Source: Artocarpus heterophyllus (Eukaryota; Streptophyta; Magnoliopsida; Rosales; Moraceae). From it: a stretch of DNA of 64,000 nt. The stretch's first letter is position 1; every line of letters begins with the position of its first letter. The translations under genes and the position numbers were made by a program. Positions 47,806 through 58,392 of this stretch are shown piece after piece. The DNA lies in the NCBI GenBank assembly GCA_025403435.1, contig CM046345.1, positions 20,392,809 to 20,456,808 of the forward strand, in the 5' to 3' direction. The notes beneath the pieces are model-generated. The model saw nothing but the letters and a program-made list of their open reading frames with translations, searched no databases and was not told the origin of the DNA.

Positions 47806-48237
47806 CAAGCTTCCTTAAAAGGGCCCCTGATTAGTCAAGGGAGACTTGAAGCTCCACCTAGGAATGCCCACATATATGTCATGACAAAGGAACAAGTGGC
47901 TGCTGAAGCCTCAAATGTGGTCACTGGTCAAATAACAAGCCTTTCTATTGATGCCTGTGTTCTTTTCGATACGAGTGCCACACATTCTTTTGTATCCACA
48001 TTATTTGTTAAGAAGTTAGGGGTTCGTTTAGAGCCTATGAGACAGGGATTCAATACGACACTACCCTCCGAGGAAGTGATATTATCTACGCACTGTCTGC
48101 GTACAGTACCCCTATGGATTTTTGATAGGAAACTTTTCAACGACCTCATTGTGATCGACATGTATGACTACGATATGATTCTTGGGATGGATTTTTTGAG
48201 CAAGTACAATGCTTCTATCAAATGCCAAGAAAAGTGA
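47803..48237 (+). pseudogene. Gypsy protease
   Basis: Retropepsin-like region with VLFDTSATHSFVS at about 47964-48000. The family usually has D-S/T-G-A; here the Gly is Ser, so the active site is altered. Followed by the conserved VIDMYDYDMILGMDFLSKY. It ends at TGA 48235. Confidence 0.8.
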
Positions 48238-48399
48238 TCTTCCATCCTGAAGGCAATTAAAAGTTCGTGTATGTTGGCGAGTCCAGAAAGAAACCCAGCG
48301 TGTTTTTATCTGCAATGAAAGCAAGAAAGTTATTAGCAAGTGGCTGCATGGGCTTCTTGGCCAACATAGTAGATAAAAGCTAAGAGGAAAAGACAAGGA

Positions 48400-49031
48400 T
48401 TGATGAAGTGGCAGTTGTACGAGAAGTTATTGAGGTGTTTCTCGATGACCTGACAAGTCTACCTCTAGAAAGAGAAGTCGAATTCGAGATTGAGCTCACT
48501 CCATGCACTAACCCGATCTCAAAGGCACCGTACAGAATGGCCCTGGCAAAGTTAAAGGAGCTTCAAATGCAACTAAAAAACCTATTTGACAAAGGCTTCA
48601 TCAGGCCGAGTCACTCTCCATGGGGAGCTCCAGTTTTATTTGTTAAGAAAAAGGATGGTTCGATGAGACTCTGCATCGACTATAGAGAGCTGAACAAGGT
48701 GATGATCAAGAACAAGTACCTGTTGCCTCGAATCGATGATTTGTTTGATCAGCTTAAGGGAGCTTCGATATTTTCGAAGATTGATCTGCGGTCGGGTTAT
48801 CACCAACTGAAGGTTAAATAAGGAGACATCCCCAAGACAGCCTTTAAATCGAGGTATGGTTACTATGAGTTTGTGGTTATGCCCTTCGGTCTAACAAATG
48901 CACCTACGGCCTTCATGGATCTGATGAACAGGGTATTCAAGGATTTTCTCGATAAATTTGTTGTTGTATTTATCGATGATATTCTTATTTAGTCAAAGAA
49001 TCTGGAGGAACAAAAGGAGCATTTAAAGATT
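48400..49031 (+). pseudogene. Gypsy reverse transcriptase
   Basis: RT palm and fingers: [49 protein letters not shown], a TAA at 48819, then [20 protein letters not shown] and VVFIDDILI (catalytic DD, about 48970-48985) followed by a TAG at 48990. All sequence motifs are recognisable; two stops close the frame. Confidence 0.9.
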
Positions 49032-49838
49032 GTGCTGGAAACATTAAGAAGACATAAGTTATATGCAAAGTTCTCTAAGTGTAAATTCTGGCTTGATAGA
49101 GTGTCTTTCTTGGGGCATGTTATATCAAAGGAAGGAACTATGGTAGACTCTACTAAAATAGAGGAAGTTCTCAACTGGAAACAACCAACTAATGCAAGCG
49201 AGATAAAGAGCTTCTTGGGCTTAGCTGGTTATTATCGGAGATTCGTAGAAGACTTCTCCAAGATAGCAGCTCCACTCATGAATTTTACTCGCAAAGGAAA
49301 GAAGTATGAAAGGACAGATGCTTGCGAGAAGAGTTTCCAGGAACTAAAGAAGCGGCTAACGACAGCTCCAGTATTGGCTATTCTGGAAGGAAATGACAAA
49401 TTTGTAATTTATAGCGATGCGTCTAAAATGGGCCTCGGAGCTGTTCTAATGCAAAATTATAGGGTGATTGCCTATGCGTCAATACAACTGAAGGATTATG
49501 AAAAGAATTATCCTACTCATGATCTTGAGTTAGCAGCAGTCGTCTTTGCGCTGAAAATATGGAGACATTATTTGTATGGGGTCCAATGCAAGATCTTCAC
49601 CGATTATCAAAGTTTGAAGTACTTCTTCACTCAGAAGGACCTGAACATGAGACAACAGAGATGGCTAGAGTTGGTGAAGGATTACGATTGTCAAATCCTT
49701 TATCATCTTGGGAAGGCCAACCGAGTGGCCGATGCTTTGAGTAGGAAGACTGCAACTACGCTAATGTCAATGCAAGCAATGTCTCCACCTTTGAGAAAGG
49801 AAATTCTAGACTTCGGATTAGAACTTATAGCAGGCTAG
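49032..49838 (+). pseudogene. Gypsy RT thumb and RNase H
   Basis: Open for 268 codons. Thumb/connection: [49 protein letters not shown]. RNase [59 protein letters not shown] and RVADALSRK. The catalytic D (SDAS), E (LELAA) and D (FTDYQS) are kept. The longest clean reading frame of the element. Confidence 0.9.
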
Positions 49839-49865
49839 CTATCAGCACTCACTCTTGCTCCGACG

Positions 49866-50860
49866 ATGTATGATGAGATTTGGAATAAACAAAATGACGA
49901 TGTAAGCCTCGCAAGGATTAAGCAGGAAATGAAAGAAGGAAAATGTCAAGATTTTCATATTGCGGATGACGAAACTCTATATCTCAAGGACCGCTTATGT
50001 GTTCCCAATGTTGATAGCTTAAGGGAAAGAATTTTGGCGAAAATTCATGACACCCTTTACTCAATTCGTCTAGGTGCAAAAAAGATGTATAATGATCTAA
50101 GGGGTAACTTCTAGTGGTTTGGAATGAAATGTGATGTTGCCATGTATACGAAGAAATGCTAGAAATTCCAGCAAGTTAAAGCTGAACACCAGAGGCCTTG
50201 TGGTAATTTACAGTCTATCCAAATACTAGAATGGAAATGGGAGGATATAGCGATGGATTTTATTACCGGTTTGCCTAGGACTATGAATGGTTATGATGCT
50301 ATCTAGGTTGTTGTAGATCGATTGACAAAGACGACACATTTCATTCTCATCAAGATCACTTACTCTATGGAACGGTTAGCGGAACTCTATATTAAGGAGA
50401 TCGTATGACTTTACGGAATCCCTAAGTCTATCATCTTAGACCGTGATGGCAGGTTCACATCTAAGTTATGAAAAAGTGTACAGACTGCTATGGGGACCAA
50501 GTTGCATTTCAGTATAGCTTTTCATCCTTAGACAGATGGCCAAACGGAGAGGACAAACTTGATTTTAGAAGATATGCTTCAATCCTATATTCTCGACTTC
50601 AAGACAAGCTGGTGTAAAATGTTGCCATTAGCAGAGTTTGCTTACAACAATAGCTATAAGGCGACGATTGGAATGGCACCTTATAAGGCCCTGTATGGGC
50701 GAAAATGCAAGTCGCCTATATGTTGGCACGAAGCTAGTGAGAAGAAGTTGATGGAAAGTGTTGATGCTAAAAGGACTGATTTTGTTAACGAAACTTATGA
50801 GATGATAAAACTGATAAGAAAAAGAATAGAGACCGCTCAAAGCCATTAGAATAGTTATGT
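49866..50860 (+). pseudogene. Gypsy integrase
   Basis: Zinc finger region KIHDTLYSIRLGAKKMY (second His replaced by Arg) and KKC*KFQQVK (stop, and second Cys replaced by Phe). Core: [10 protein letters not shown] (D), LDRDGRFTS (D), TDGQTERTNLILEDML (E), then LAEFAYNNSYKATIGMAPYKALYGRKC. At least seven stops, at 50113, 50159, 50305, 50406, 50469, 50530 and 50847, nearly all at positions normally Trp, Gln or Arg. The DDE triad survives. Confidence 0.9.
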
Positions 50861-51308
50861 TGACAAGAGGAGAAGACCCTTAGAATTCGCCGTAGGCAAA
50901 TATGTGTTTTTGAAAGTTGCACCGATGAAAGGGATTATGAGGTTTGGGAAGAAAGGCAAGTTGAATCCGAGGTTTATCGGACCTTATGAAATTGTAAAGC
51001 GGATAGGCAAAGTTGCTTATCAGTTAAGGTTGCCTTCAGAAATGTCCGCAATGCATGATGTGTTCCATGTTTCGATGCTCAAGAAATATGACCCAGACCC
51101 TACGCACGTGATTGAGCCACAGGTGATCGAGATACGTGATGACTTAAGTTATAAAGAAAAGCCAGTAGAGATACTTGATCATAAAACCAAGACCTTGAGG
51201 AATAAAGAAATTCCATTGGCCAAAGTGCTTTGGCGAAACCACTAAGTGGAAGAAGCCAGATGGGAACGTGAAGATGACATGAGAACTAAGTATCCGCAAC
51301 TGTTTTAA
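50861..51308 (+). pseudogene. Integrase C-terminus with chromodomain remnant
   Basis: GKYVFLKVAPMKGIMRFGKK, KLNPRFIGPYEIVKRIGKVA, HDVFHVSMLKKYDPDPTHVI (the GPF/Y module), then VEILDHKTKTLRNKEIPL, VLWRNH, a TAA (51243), VEEARWERE, ending at TAA 51306-51308. The last part matches the degenerate chromodomain tail of Tekay/Del elements, which directs integration toward heterochromatin. Confidence 0.85.
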
Positions 51309-51330
51309 GTTTCGAGGACGAAACTCTTAT

Positions 51331-51344
51331 AAGGTGGGGAGAAT
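51331..51344 (+). promoter_or_regulatory. Polypurine tract of chromovirus
   Basis: AAGGTGGGGAGAAT precedes the LTR start, here TATTACACCC in place of TGTAACACCC. Confidence 0.8.
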
Positions 51345-54300
51345 TATTACACCCACCTATTTCTATGTAATGGATTAAGTAATGTTAGTGACGGCGTTAA
51401 GTTTTTCCATATTTATTTATGATATTATTGTCACTAACCATTTATTTTAAGTGCTATGACAGGTGACGATTACGTGGAATCGATGTGCTCAAGTGTTCAT
51501 GTTATTTACATTTTATGTTTAATTATGATTCCTTAATGATTTAAATGTATGATGTATTCATGTATGTAAGGACAATTCGGCAAGCTGAACCCTCAAGTTC
51601 GGTAGCCCAAATTGTCCCTAAAGAATCGACAGGCCGATGGAAATCATCGGCAGGCTGGACTTTGTGGAATCGTCAAGCCGAAGTAAGGAATCGGCAGGCC
51701 GATGACAGCTGACGAGCAGTCAGGAAAAGTCTCTTCAAATTTGTGATTGAGATAATTACGATGATTGGATGGTTTAATGTGATTAATTGGCATATTTATG
51801 GATTAATTTCCTCATTTAAGGAAATAAAACATTTGACTTTTGATTGATTGAATGTAATTGATATGGTTTCCCTATTTGAAGTGTTGAAATATGGTAAGAT
51901 GAGATGGCAATTTGACTTTCCCCCAATCCTCTCCTTTCTCCACGTCAATTAGCCAACTTTTAATTAGAAAATTTCTGATAATAACGGATTAGACAGGCCT
52001 CCTTTGTACGTTACTTCCATTTCTCTTTTCACGATAATTTTGCTCTCTCTCTCTCACGTCTCCTCTCTCTCACTCTCTCTTCTCTACATTTTCTTCTCCA
52101 TCTTCTCTCTTCATTTCCCTACTGCAAACACCTAAAAGAACACCAAGAAATCTCACTTTCCACCTAGCCAAATTCAAAGATAAACTAGAGAAGCTTCATT
52201 TTGAGGTAAGAGCCCTTTTTCGGTATTTCTGAAATATGTTTTCCTCCTTACTCCGACAGCCATAACTTTGTCTAGGAATCTTATTTTGCTTTGAGATTTT
52301 AGTATGATGTTCATATATATGTTATGTAATTTGCTTCCAAGTTTCAACTTATTTCGATTTTTCTACATTAAGATATGAAGTTTCTACCCACTGCCACTCA
52401 CAATAAAAATGTTGTTGTTTGGTTATGATGCTTGAAAATGTGATTTTTTTTCAAAGGGTAAACGTGCTTTGTTTGCTATGAAATTTGGCAAGAATGTTCA
52501 TATATATGTTAAGTTATGAACTGGAAATTTTGGTAATGATTTGATGAGTATTTTATGTGTTATGGAATTTTTGGTAAGACTAGGTCTAGAAACTGCTTTA
52601 TCAGTAAAATGGTTGGACTTTTTTTGGTTATGTGATGTTTTGTATGATTGAATGATTTTATTGGTGTTGAGATAATTTTGTGGTATTGTGATGTATATTA
52701 ATAAGTTGTTAGTGAGAATTTTACAGTTTAAATCAATATGTTTTAATTGTTTGAAAATGTTGAACTCATGTAGCTCATTGTATAAGTTAATGGAGGTTAG
52801 TTTTACCATTGACTTCAAATGTGTATTTTGACCTACTCCGATTTTTTGTTGAAGCCAATTTTTGGATATATTAGAGTTCTATATGTCTACTATATATGTT
52901 AATTTTTGTAGATTTTTCTATGGTGTCAAAAGGTGTTAAACGGACTTGAGATTAAAGTTGTTCACTGCCTAGTTATTCTTGCAGATTTCGTGTGTATGAT
53001 GTATGACTTGTTGTTAGATACTAAATGTAATTTTTATGACAAAAGAAAAATCATGGTAACATGTTTATGTGTTGACTTTATCCCTGCCAAGTATGGTACT
53101 CAAATTATGTATAAATGTTGAGTTATTAAGTATTAAATTCGTGGAGGTCAGTGATGTATTTTGTGTTGACAATTTTAATCTAATGTTCTTATAGTAATGA
53201 AATGTTTTATAAATTGATATTTTCAAGAAAGGAAAGGATATGTGATGAAGTATGTTAGTAGAAGAGATTATGAAGTTTGATGATTTCACGGTCCCTTGAA
53301 AATATATGTTAATTGTTATTTTTATGAATGTATGACATGAACACATGATGAAGTGAGCACATCGAGACCGCGGCGTTGTCACCGACAAAATTAATGTTAA
53401 GTAAGCTATACAAGTAAGTACATTCTTACCTGCAACATGATATGTTTTATAAGGTTTGAAATTATGTTCTTAATGATGTTTATTCTATGATGATTTTATT
53501 TAAAGATTTCTTATGAAAAATTCTATGTTCAAAAGTTATGCATGTATGATGATGACGTGTTTCAAAGCATTAAAGTTCAAATATGTATATATATATGTAT
53601 CACCTAAATAAGTGTTGCACACCAATGTTATGATATGTTATGATGTCATGTTTGGTTTAGGATTAGCTACCCTTCTCCTCTCATGACGGCGCTCCTACGA
53701 TGATGATTATGGTGCAACACTCGGGCCCTTTAAGATAAAATGAATTAAGTTTTAATATGGTCAATGAAATAAAAGATATGTTCCAATGAAAATGTACCTT
53801 GTGCACTATTATGATAATGATAATGATGATAATAATGATGTTCATAAAATGTTTTAAGTTGTGAGAAATGATATGTACTTACTAAGCATTAGCTTATTCA
53901 ATTTTATATCATATTGCAGATAAGGGTAAGAATGTCATGGATTAGACGGAGGGCATGGGAAGGCGTGTGAGCATAAAGAACAATGAATTACAAACGGAAG
54001 AATGCCAAGAAGGAAGTTGTTGATGATTTAAATTATGATTGATATTTTGAACACAATTAATTGATAAGTTTTTTTAAAGAATATATATGAACTATCTTTT
54101 ATTATTTTATCTTATTTCTTTTAAGTATTTTGTCTTCCGCATTTCAATTATGGAGATTGAAATTAAAAAAAATGATTTTTATAATCGTCGGTTGGGCTGC
54201 CGAACGTTACTGATCGGCCTGCCGAAGTCTTGAACGGCCTGCCGATTACTCTGTACCGGCCTGCCGGTCTTGTTGATTTTGAAATCCTATTTTTGCATAG

Positions 54301-54637
54301 CCTCGGACGGCCTGCCGAAGTTTGACCTTCGGCCTGCCGGACATCTTCGGCCTACCGAACCCATAAGTTCAGCCTGCCGAACTGTAAGAATGTTTTCCAA
54401 GGTTGTTCAAAAAGTTTGTTTCTAATTTTCAATGGTTTGATTAAATATTCAAAGGATGTTTATGATCAAGTAATTAATTGTTAAGATGGAATAAAAAAAA
54501 ATGTTTGCATGGATCCTAGGTATGTTTTCTCAATGTATGTTTTCAAACTATCTTCAAGCTATATGGTTGAACTCAAAGTAAAAGTATGTAATGTATGAAT
54601 GTAACGACATCTGTGACGTCCGTAAGGGGGCGTTACA
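51345..54637 (+). repeat. 3' LTR of chromovirus (copy C)
   Basis: 3293 bases ending GGGGGCGTTACA, followed by CCTTA (54638). Nearly identical to copy B. Paired arrays of GC words at 51575-51715 (direct) and 54185-54385 (reversed). CT-rich tract at about 52042-52090. Reading frames in it are small and shared with copy B only because the LTRs are alike. Confidence 0.93.
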
Positions 54638-54802
54638 CCTTACACTCTTCTTCCTCCTTCATCCATGATGAGGGCATCTTATCGAAACCCAATAGCGCAT
54701 CATCAAGGTCCATTTGCGCCATAACGGCCTGCATCTTCACTTGCCATAAAGAAAACCTCGTTGTGCATCCAGCAACGAAATATCAAATTTCATGGTTGCC
54801 AT
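54638..54802 (-). pseudogene. Copia gag N-terminus, unit III
   Basis: Paralogue of 31236-31401: the ATG at 54802 opens the gag N-terminus on the minus strand, cut at the same base by the chromovirus LTR. Here a stop present in the unit I copy after AVLT is absent (CGCCATAACGG versus CGTCAGAACTG). Confidence 0.8.
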
Positions 54803-54833
54803 TGCCAATCAAAGCCAAAGCTCTGATATTACT

Positions 54834-55334
54834 TGTTAGAAATTAAAGCAATAAGCAACAAGAAATAGAGAAAAAAATGCACACAAGATTTTACGTGAAA
54901 AAACCTTAATGAGGGTGAAAAAACCACAAGCAAAGGAGAAGCAATCCACTAATCACAAAACGGATATTACAATGGTATTTAGAGCACTCAAATACAGAAA
55001 TTTGCTCACTTAATCACTCATAAATGCGCAAGATTGAATTCTTTGTATCACTCTCAACACTATGATCTCTATGATATCTGTGTTATTTGTGACTATTGTA
55101 AACAATAGAGAATAACAAGTATATATATATATGTGTAGACTCAAACCCTAACTCAAAATAACTCCAAAAACACGTAAAAACATGGAATCTATATTCAGAC
55201 CAATTCGTAGCGCCGCAACGCTGCCTTTCAAGCACCACGGTGCTCATTCACCGAATTGTAGAACCGTGGCGCTACTTTCAAGCGCCACAGCCCTGTCTTT
55301 CTACCAAGTGTTGTTTTGGGTCACCACAATAATA
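54834..55334 (-). repeat. 5' LTR of minus-strand copia, unit III copy
   Basis: 501 bases matching 31433-31941, followed by GAATC at 55335. The terminal CA is changed to TA (AATAATA). Confidence 0.92.
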
Positions 55335-58145
55335 GAATCGAAGCGAGACTTAAAGCTGTCAAAGCATGTGTGCAATGAATAAATCTGCGAAAGAAGAAAC
55401 TGGTTAGGATCCCCAAAGGGTGATCCACGTTGTGGTTCTTGTTGCCATTCTTCCATTGCTACATCCATCACAAAGCAAGTTTCAGTGTGAGCAAATTCTT
55501 GGTGTTCCTCTTCATTAGGATGAGAAGCTCGACCAACTTCACCTCTCGCAATCCAAATTCCATTTACAAGTGTACAACCCCTTTTCTTTATGTTAGAACT
55601 ACTAAAGAAGGAATGTTAAGATGGCTGGCACTTTTCTGTCTCAAGAATAAGAAGAACCTGAAATTGCTTAAAAATTTTTAGTCAATGGCATTCCATAAGG
55701 CAACGAGTTCTTGGACTTCCTATTAGATGCATCAATCATATGATGGAGAGTAATGTGGCGTAGGTTGACTCAAGTCCCCGATAACAATTAATAGAGAAGA
55801 TGGATATTTAGGTTTGTAAGCTCATCTTTGTGTTCTGCCTTGGGTAAAAAGTTTGTGGAAAAAATATGATGGGGGACTCTGGCTTTTAGAGAAAGCTCTC
55901 TAGACTGTTTAGCAATGTTATCACAAATGTCAACACTAATATACAAATAGTTGTTGCAATGTCAACACAATTGAATCTTAGCGTTAGCTTCACTGTTTCT
56001 CCACTGCCTTTAAGTATTATACCTCCTACTGAAGATGAAGATGAAGTTAAAGCTAAACATGCAGAAAACTTGTAAGGCTAGACCTTGTTGTGTAATATGA
56101 TGACATTGGGTTATTTGTCTTTGTATATGTTGTGTTTTGCCAGTATTTTGCTACTTGAATTTATAGGATTCTACTAATTTCAAGTTGTATATTTATTTAA
56201 TTTAAATATTAATTTATAATTTTTTTGAAAAATTAATAGGTCTTTAGCATATGTTGTCAAAAAAAAAGGGAGATTGTGTGGACAAAAATACCTTAAGCTA
56301 GTTAAGGGTTTCTTATAAATTTCTTTCATTTGTCACTCGTTATATCTCTCTCTATTTTGATTCTCAATCATTGCTCTTGTTGGAAAAACCAATGGGCTCG
56401 CCAGTTATGCCTCCCTTTGAAATCTCATATCTCCACACCACTCTGCCTATCTCCACACCAACCATGCCTCTAAAAAATCTGACATTGCAAGCAAAGAAAT
56501 CTCTCGAGATTGAAATCTGCTGACGGGTAATGATTTACTAACAAGACCATTTAAATGAGATCATGATGGTTGGATTGGCATCTCCTGCTCCACGATGCGC
56601 CTAGGAGATCATGTGTCATCAGACGATTGTAAGCTCGTACGATAGCTTCATTGTGTTGCTACTTGTGATAGTTCATTGTCGCAGCCGTTCATAACAAGAA
56701 CGACTATATATGCAAAGACAAGGACCCTGTTCCTCGATGAGATTAGCGATCTCCTCCGTACTTTGGGTGATTTGCAAATCTTCCCTCATGCCATTATGGT
56801 TGCGTGGAGATCGCCGATGAGCTCCTCCATGTGGGGAGATCGATGACAAGCCTTGTTATTTTTTTGTTTATTTTTGTGGGTGTGTATTTTGTAATGTATT
56901 TTCTATTTTTCTATGCATCATTTGTGATTTTGGGCTTTTTTATAATTTTTTAGTTATTTCGGCTGCCCTTATCGCATGTAATAGTTTCCAGTAGATATGG
57001 GCTGTTAATTGTTGTATACAAACCAGTGACTATAGATAACCGCTACAGATATTAGCTGGTATTTCAAGGATATATTTGACATTTCCCTTGGAACGTATCA
57101 GCCCAAGTATGAGAAAATACTAGTTTTAATTTATGGGTATTTTAATCAGTATATAAAAGACTACTTATGTCGCTGTGGCATATTTCAAATTGTTTTTTAA
57201 AATGTGACATAAATCAATCAAATTGTAGAATGAGTAGCATATAACATAAGAATGATTATATTTACACCCACTAAATTCATTAATGTCCATACCAGATTAT
57301 AATTTATGTTTATTACAAGTGTACCCTGTATTAAAATTACATTCAAACCTACTAATATACCCCCACATGAGCTATAAATGGAAACAAGATTATTTTCAAA
57401 TAAATGGAAAAGCATACACCTACATTTACTATAATTAGAATGTATTTTTCAAAGGAACCAAAAAAATGTCCCCACATCTTTGTTAAACACTATAATTTTT
57501 TTTTTCATAAACCCTAAACTTTTCTCTATCAAAGTCTTCCAAAATTTTAATGCAGGTTCATGTGAAATAAAAACAAAAAAAAAAAAAGCATGTCTCTTGA
57601 AGAGTCAACAAAAACTAAAGTATGCATTTCTGATATTTAGTTTCTTAGAGTCAAGTATTTTTTTCTGATAATAATAAATTATTATTGTTGTTGTTGTTGT
57701 TATATAAATAACTTCTTTTAATATTGTTTATACTATTTGCTTTTCCTTTTATTTTGTTTTTGAATAGTGCACTATGAAGATGTTGGGGATAATTTTACAA
57801 TAGATTATACTAATATATTCAACTTTAACGGGGTAAATACATTAAGATTTCATTATTGTTTCCATAAAAGGGTAATTTTATTTAATATATTTAAAATAAA
57901 TCAAGATTGAAGTTAGAGTGGGGTTATGAAAGGTTAAATTAGGAAAATAATATCTATAAAAGGATCGGTTTTTCAAAACTTTATTAGAGGAGCATTAAAT
58001 GTTGGGGATATTTTTAAATTTTTGGGTGTCATAAATATCTCCATTTTACTACTAAACAATAGGCCCAAGAAAAATGTGAAGAAGAAGGCTTATTGAGGAC
58101 ACGTCGCCCATGCTTGTCAAGTAGGAGCCTAACGGTTCCTCAAGC
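55335..58145. other. Unit III of triplicated segment, left part
   Basis: Collinear with 31942-35120 in unit I. About 390 bases present in unit I (33727-34117) are missing at about 57113; both sides share GAGA. No host gene recognised. (GTT)n near 57685. Confidence 0.75.
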
Positions 58146-58392
58146 TATGGCGGCTGGCCCCACTCAAGCCCCCATGAGGTCGTAGTTCACCCCCGGCATA
58201 ATTGGCTCTTATTGTGGTCCCATAGTGGCGTTACGTGTCGCCGTCCCACAGTGTTGCCCCACTCATCCGTACTGTCCCCTCTGGAACCCACTAGTCCCTC
58301 AGGGTTTTATTTCGCGTCCCTCATGGTTCGAACCTCAAACCTCCCTTAAGAGGTTCTTATTTCCTTCATGAGTACCAATTGAGCTATAAGCC
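58146..58392 (-). mobile_element. tRNA-related SINE
   Basis: 247 bases absent from units I and II. On the minus strand it starts GGCTTATAGCTCAATTGG, with an A box TAGCTCAATTGG (58386-58375), 40 bases, and a B box GGTTCGAACC (58334-58325): the internal RNA polymerase III promoter of a tRNA-derived SINE. GC-rich body follows. Host sequence CAAGC on the left and (T)AAGCC on the right may be a short target duplication. No coding capacity. Confidence 0.65.

Larger units (their letters stand above)
47700..54637 (+). mobile_element. Ty3/gypsy chromovirus (Tekay/Del-like), 5'-truncated
   Basis: Plus-strand element from inside the gag zinc knuckle to the end of the 3' LTR. Domain order is protease, reverse transcriptase, RNase H, integrase, C-terminal chromodomain remnant, polypurine tract, 3.3 kb LTR. 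Gypsy order, the C-terminal pattern LRNKEIPLAKVLWRNH and the LTR length point to the Tekay/Del chromovirus lineage. Five-prime LTR, leader and most of gag are missing at the junction with unit II. Stops throughout pol. Confidence 0.9.

Noticed and set aside
54595..54846. Plus-strand frame at the end of LTR copy C
   Set aside because: It crosses the LTR-copia junction and is antisense to copia gag and primer site.
58325..58386. A and B boxes read as a possible functional tRNA gene
   Set aside because: No acceptor stem, anticodon arm or normal tRNA length can be formed; the insertion structure fits a SINE.
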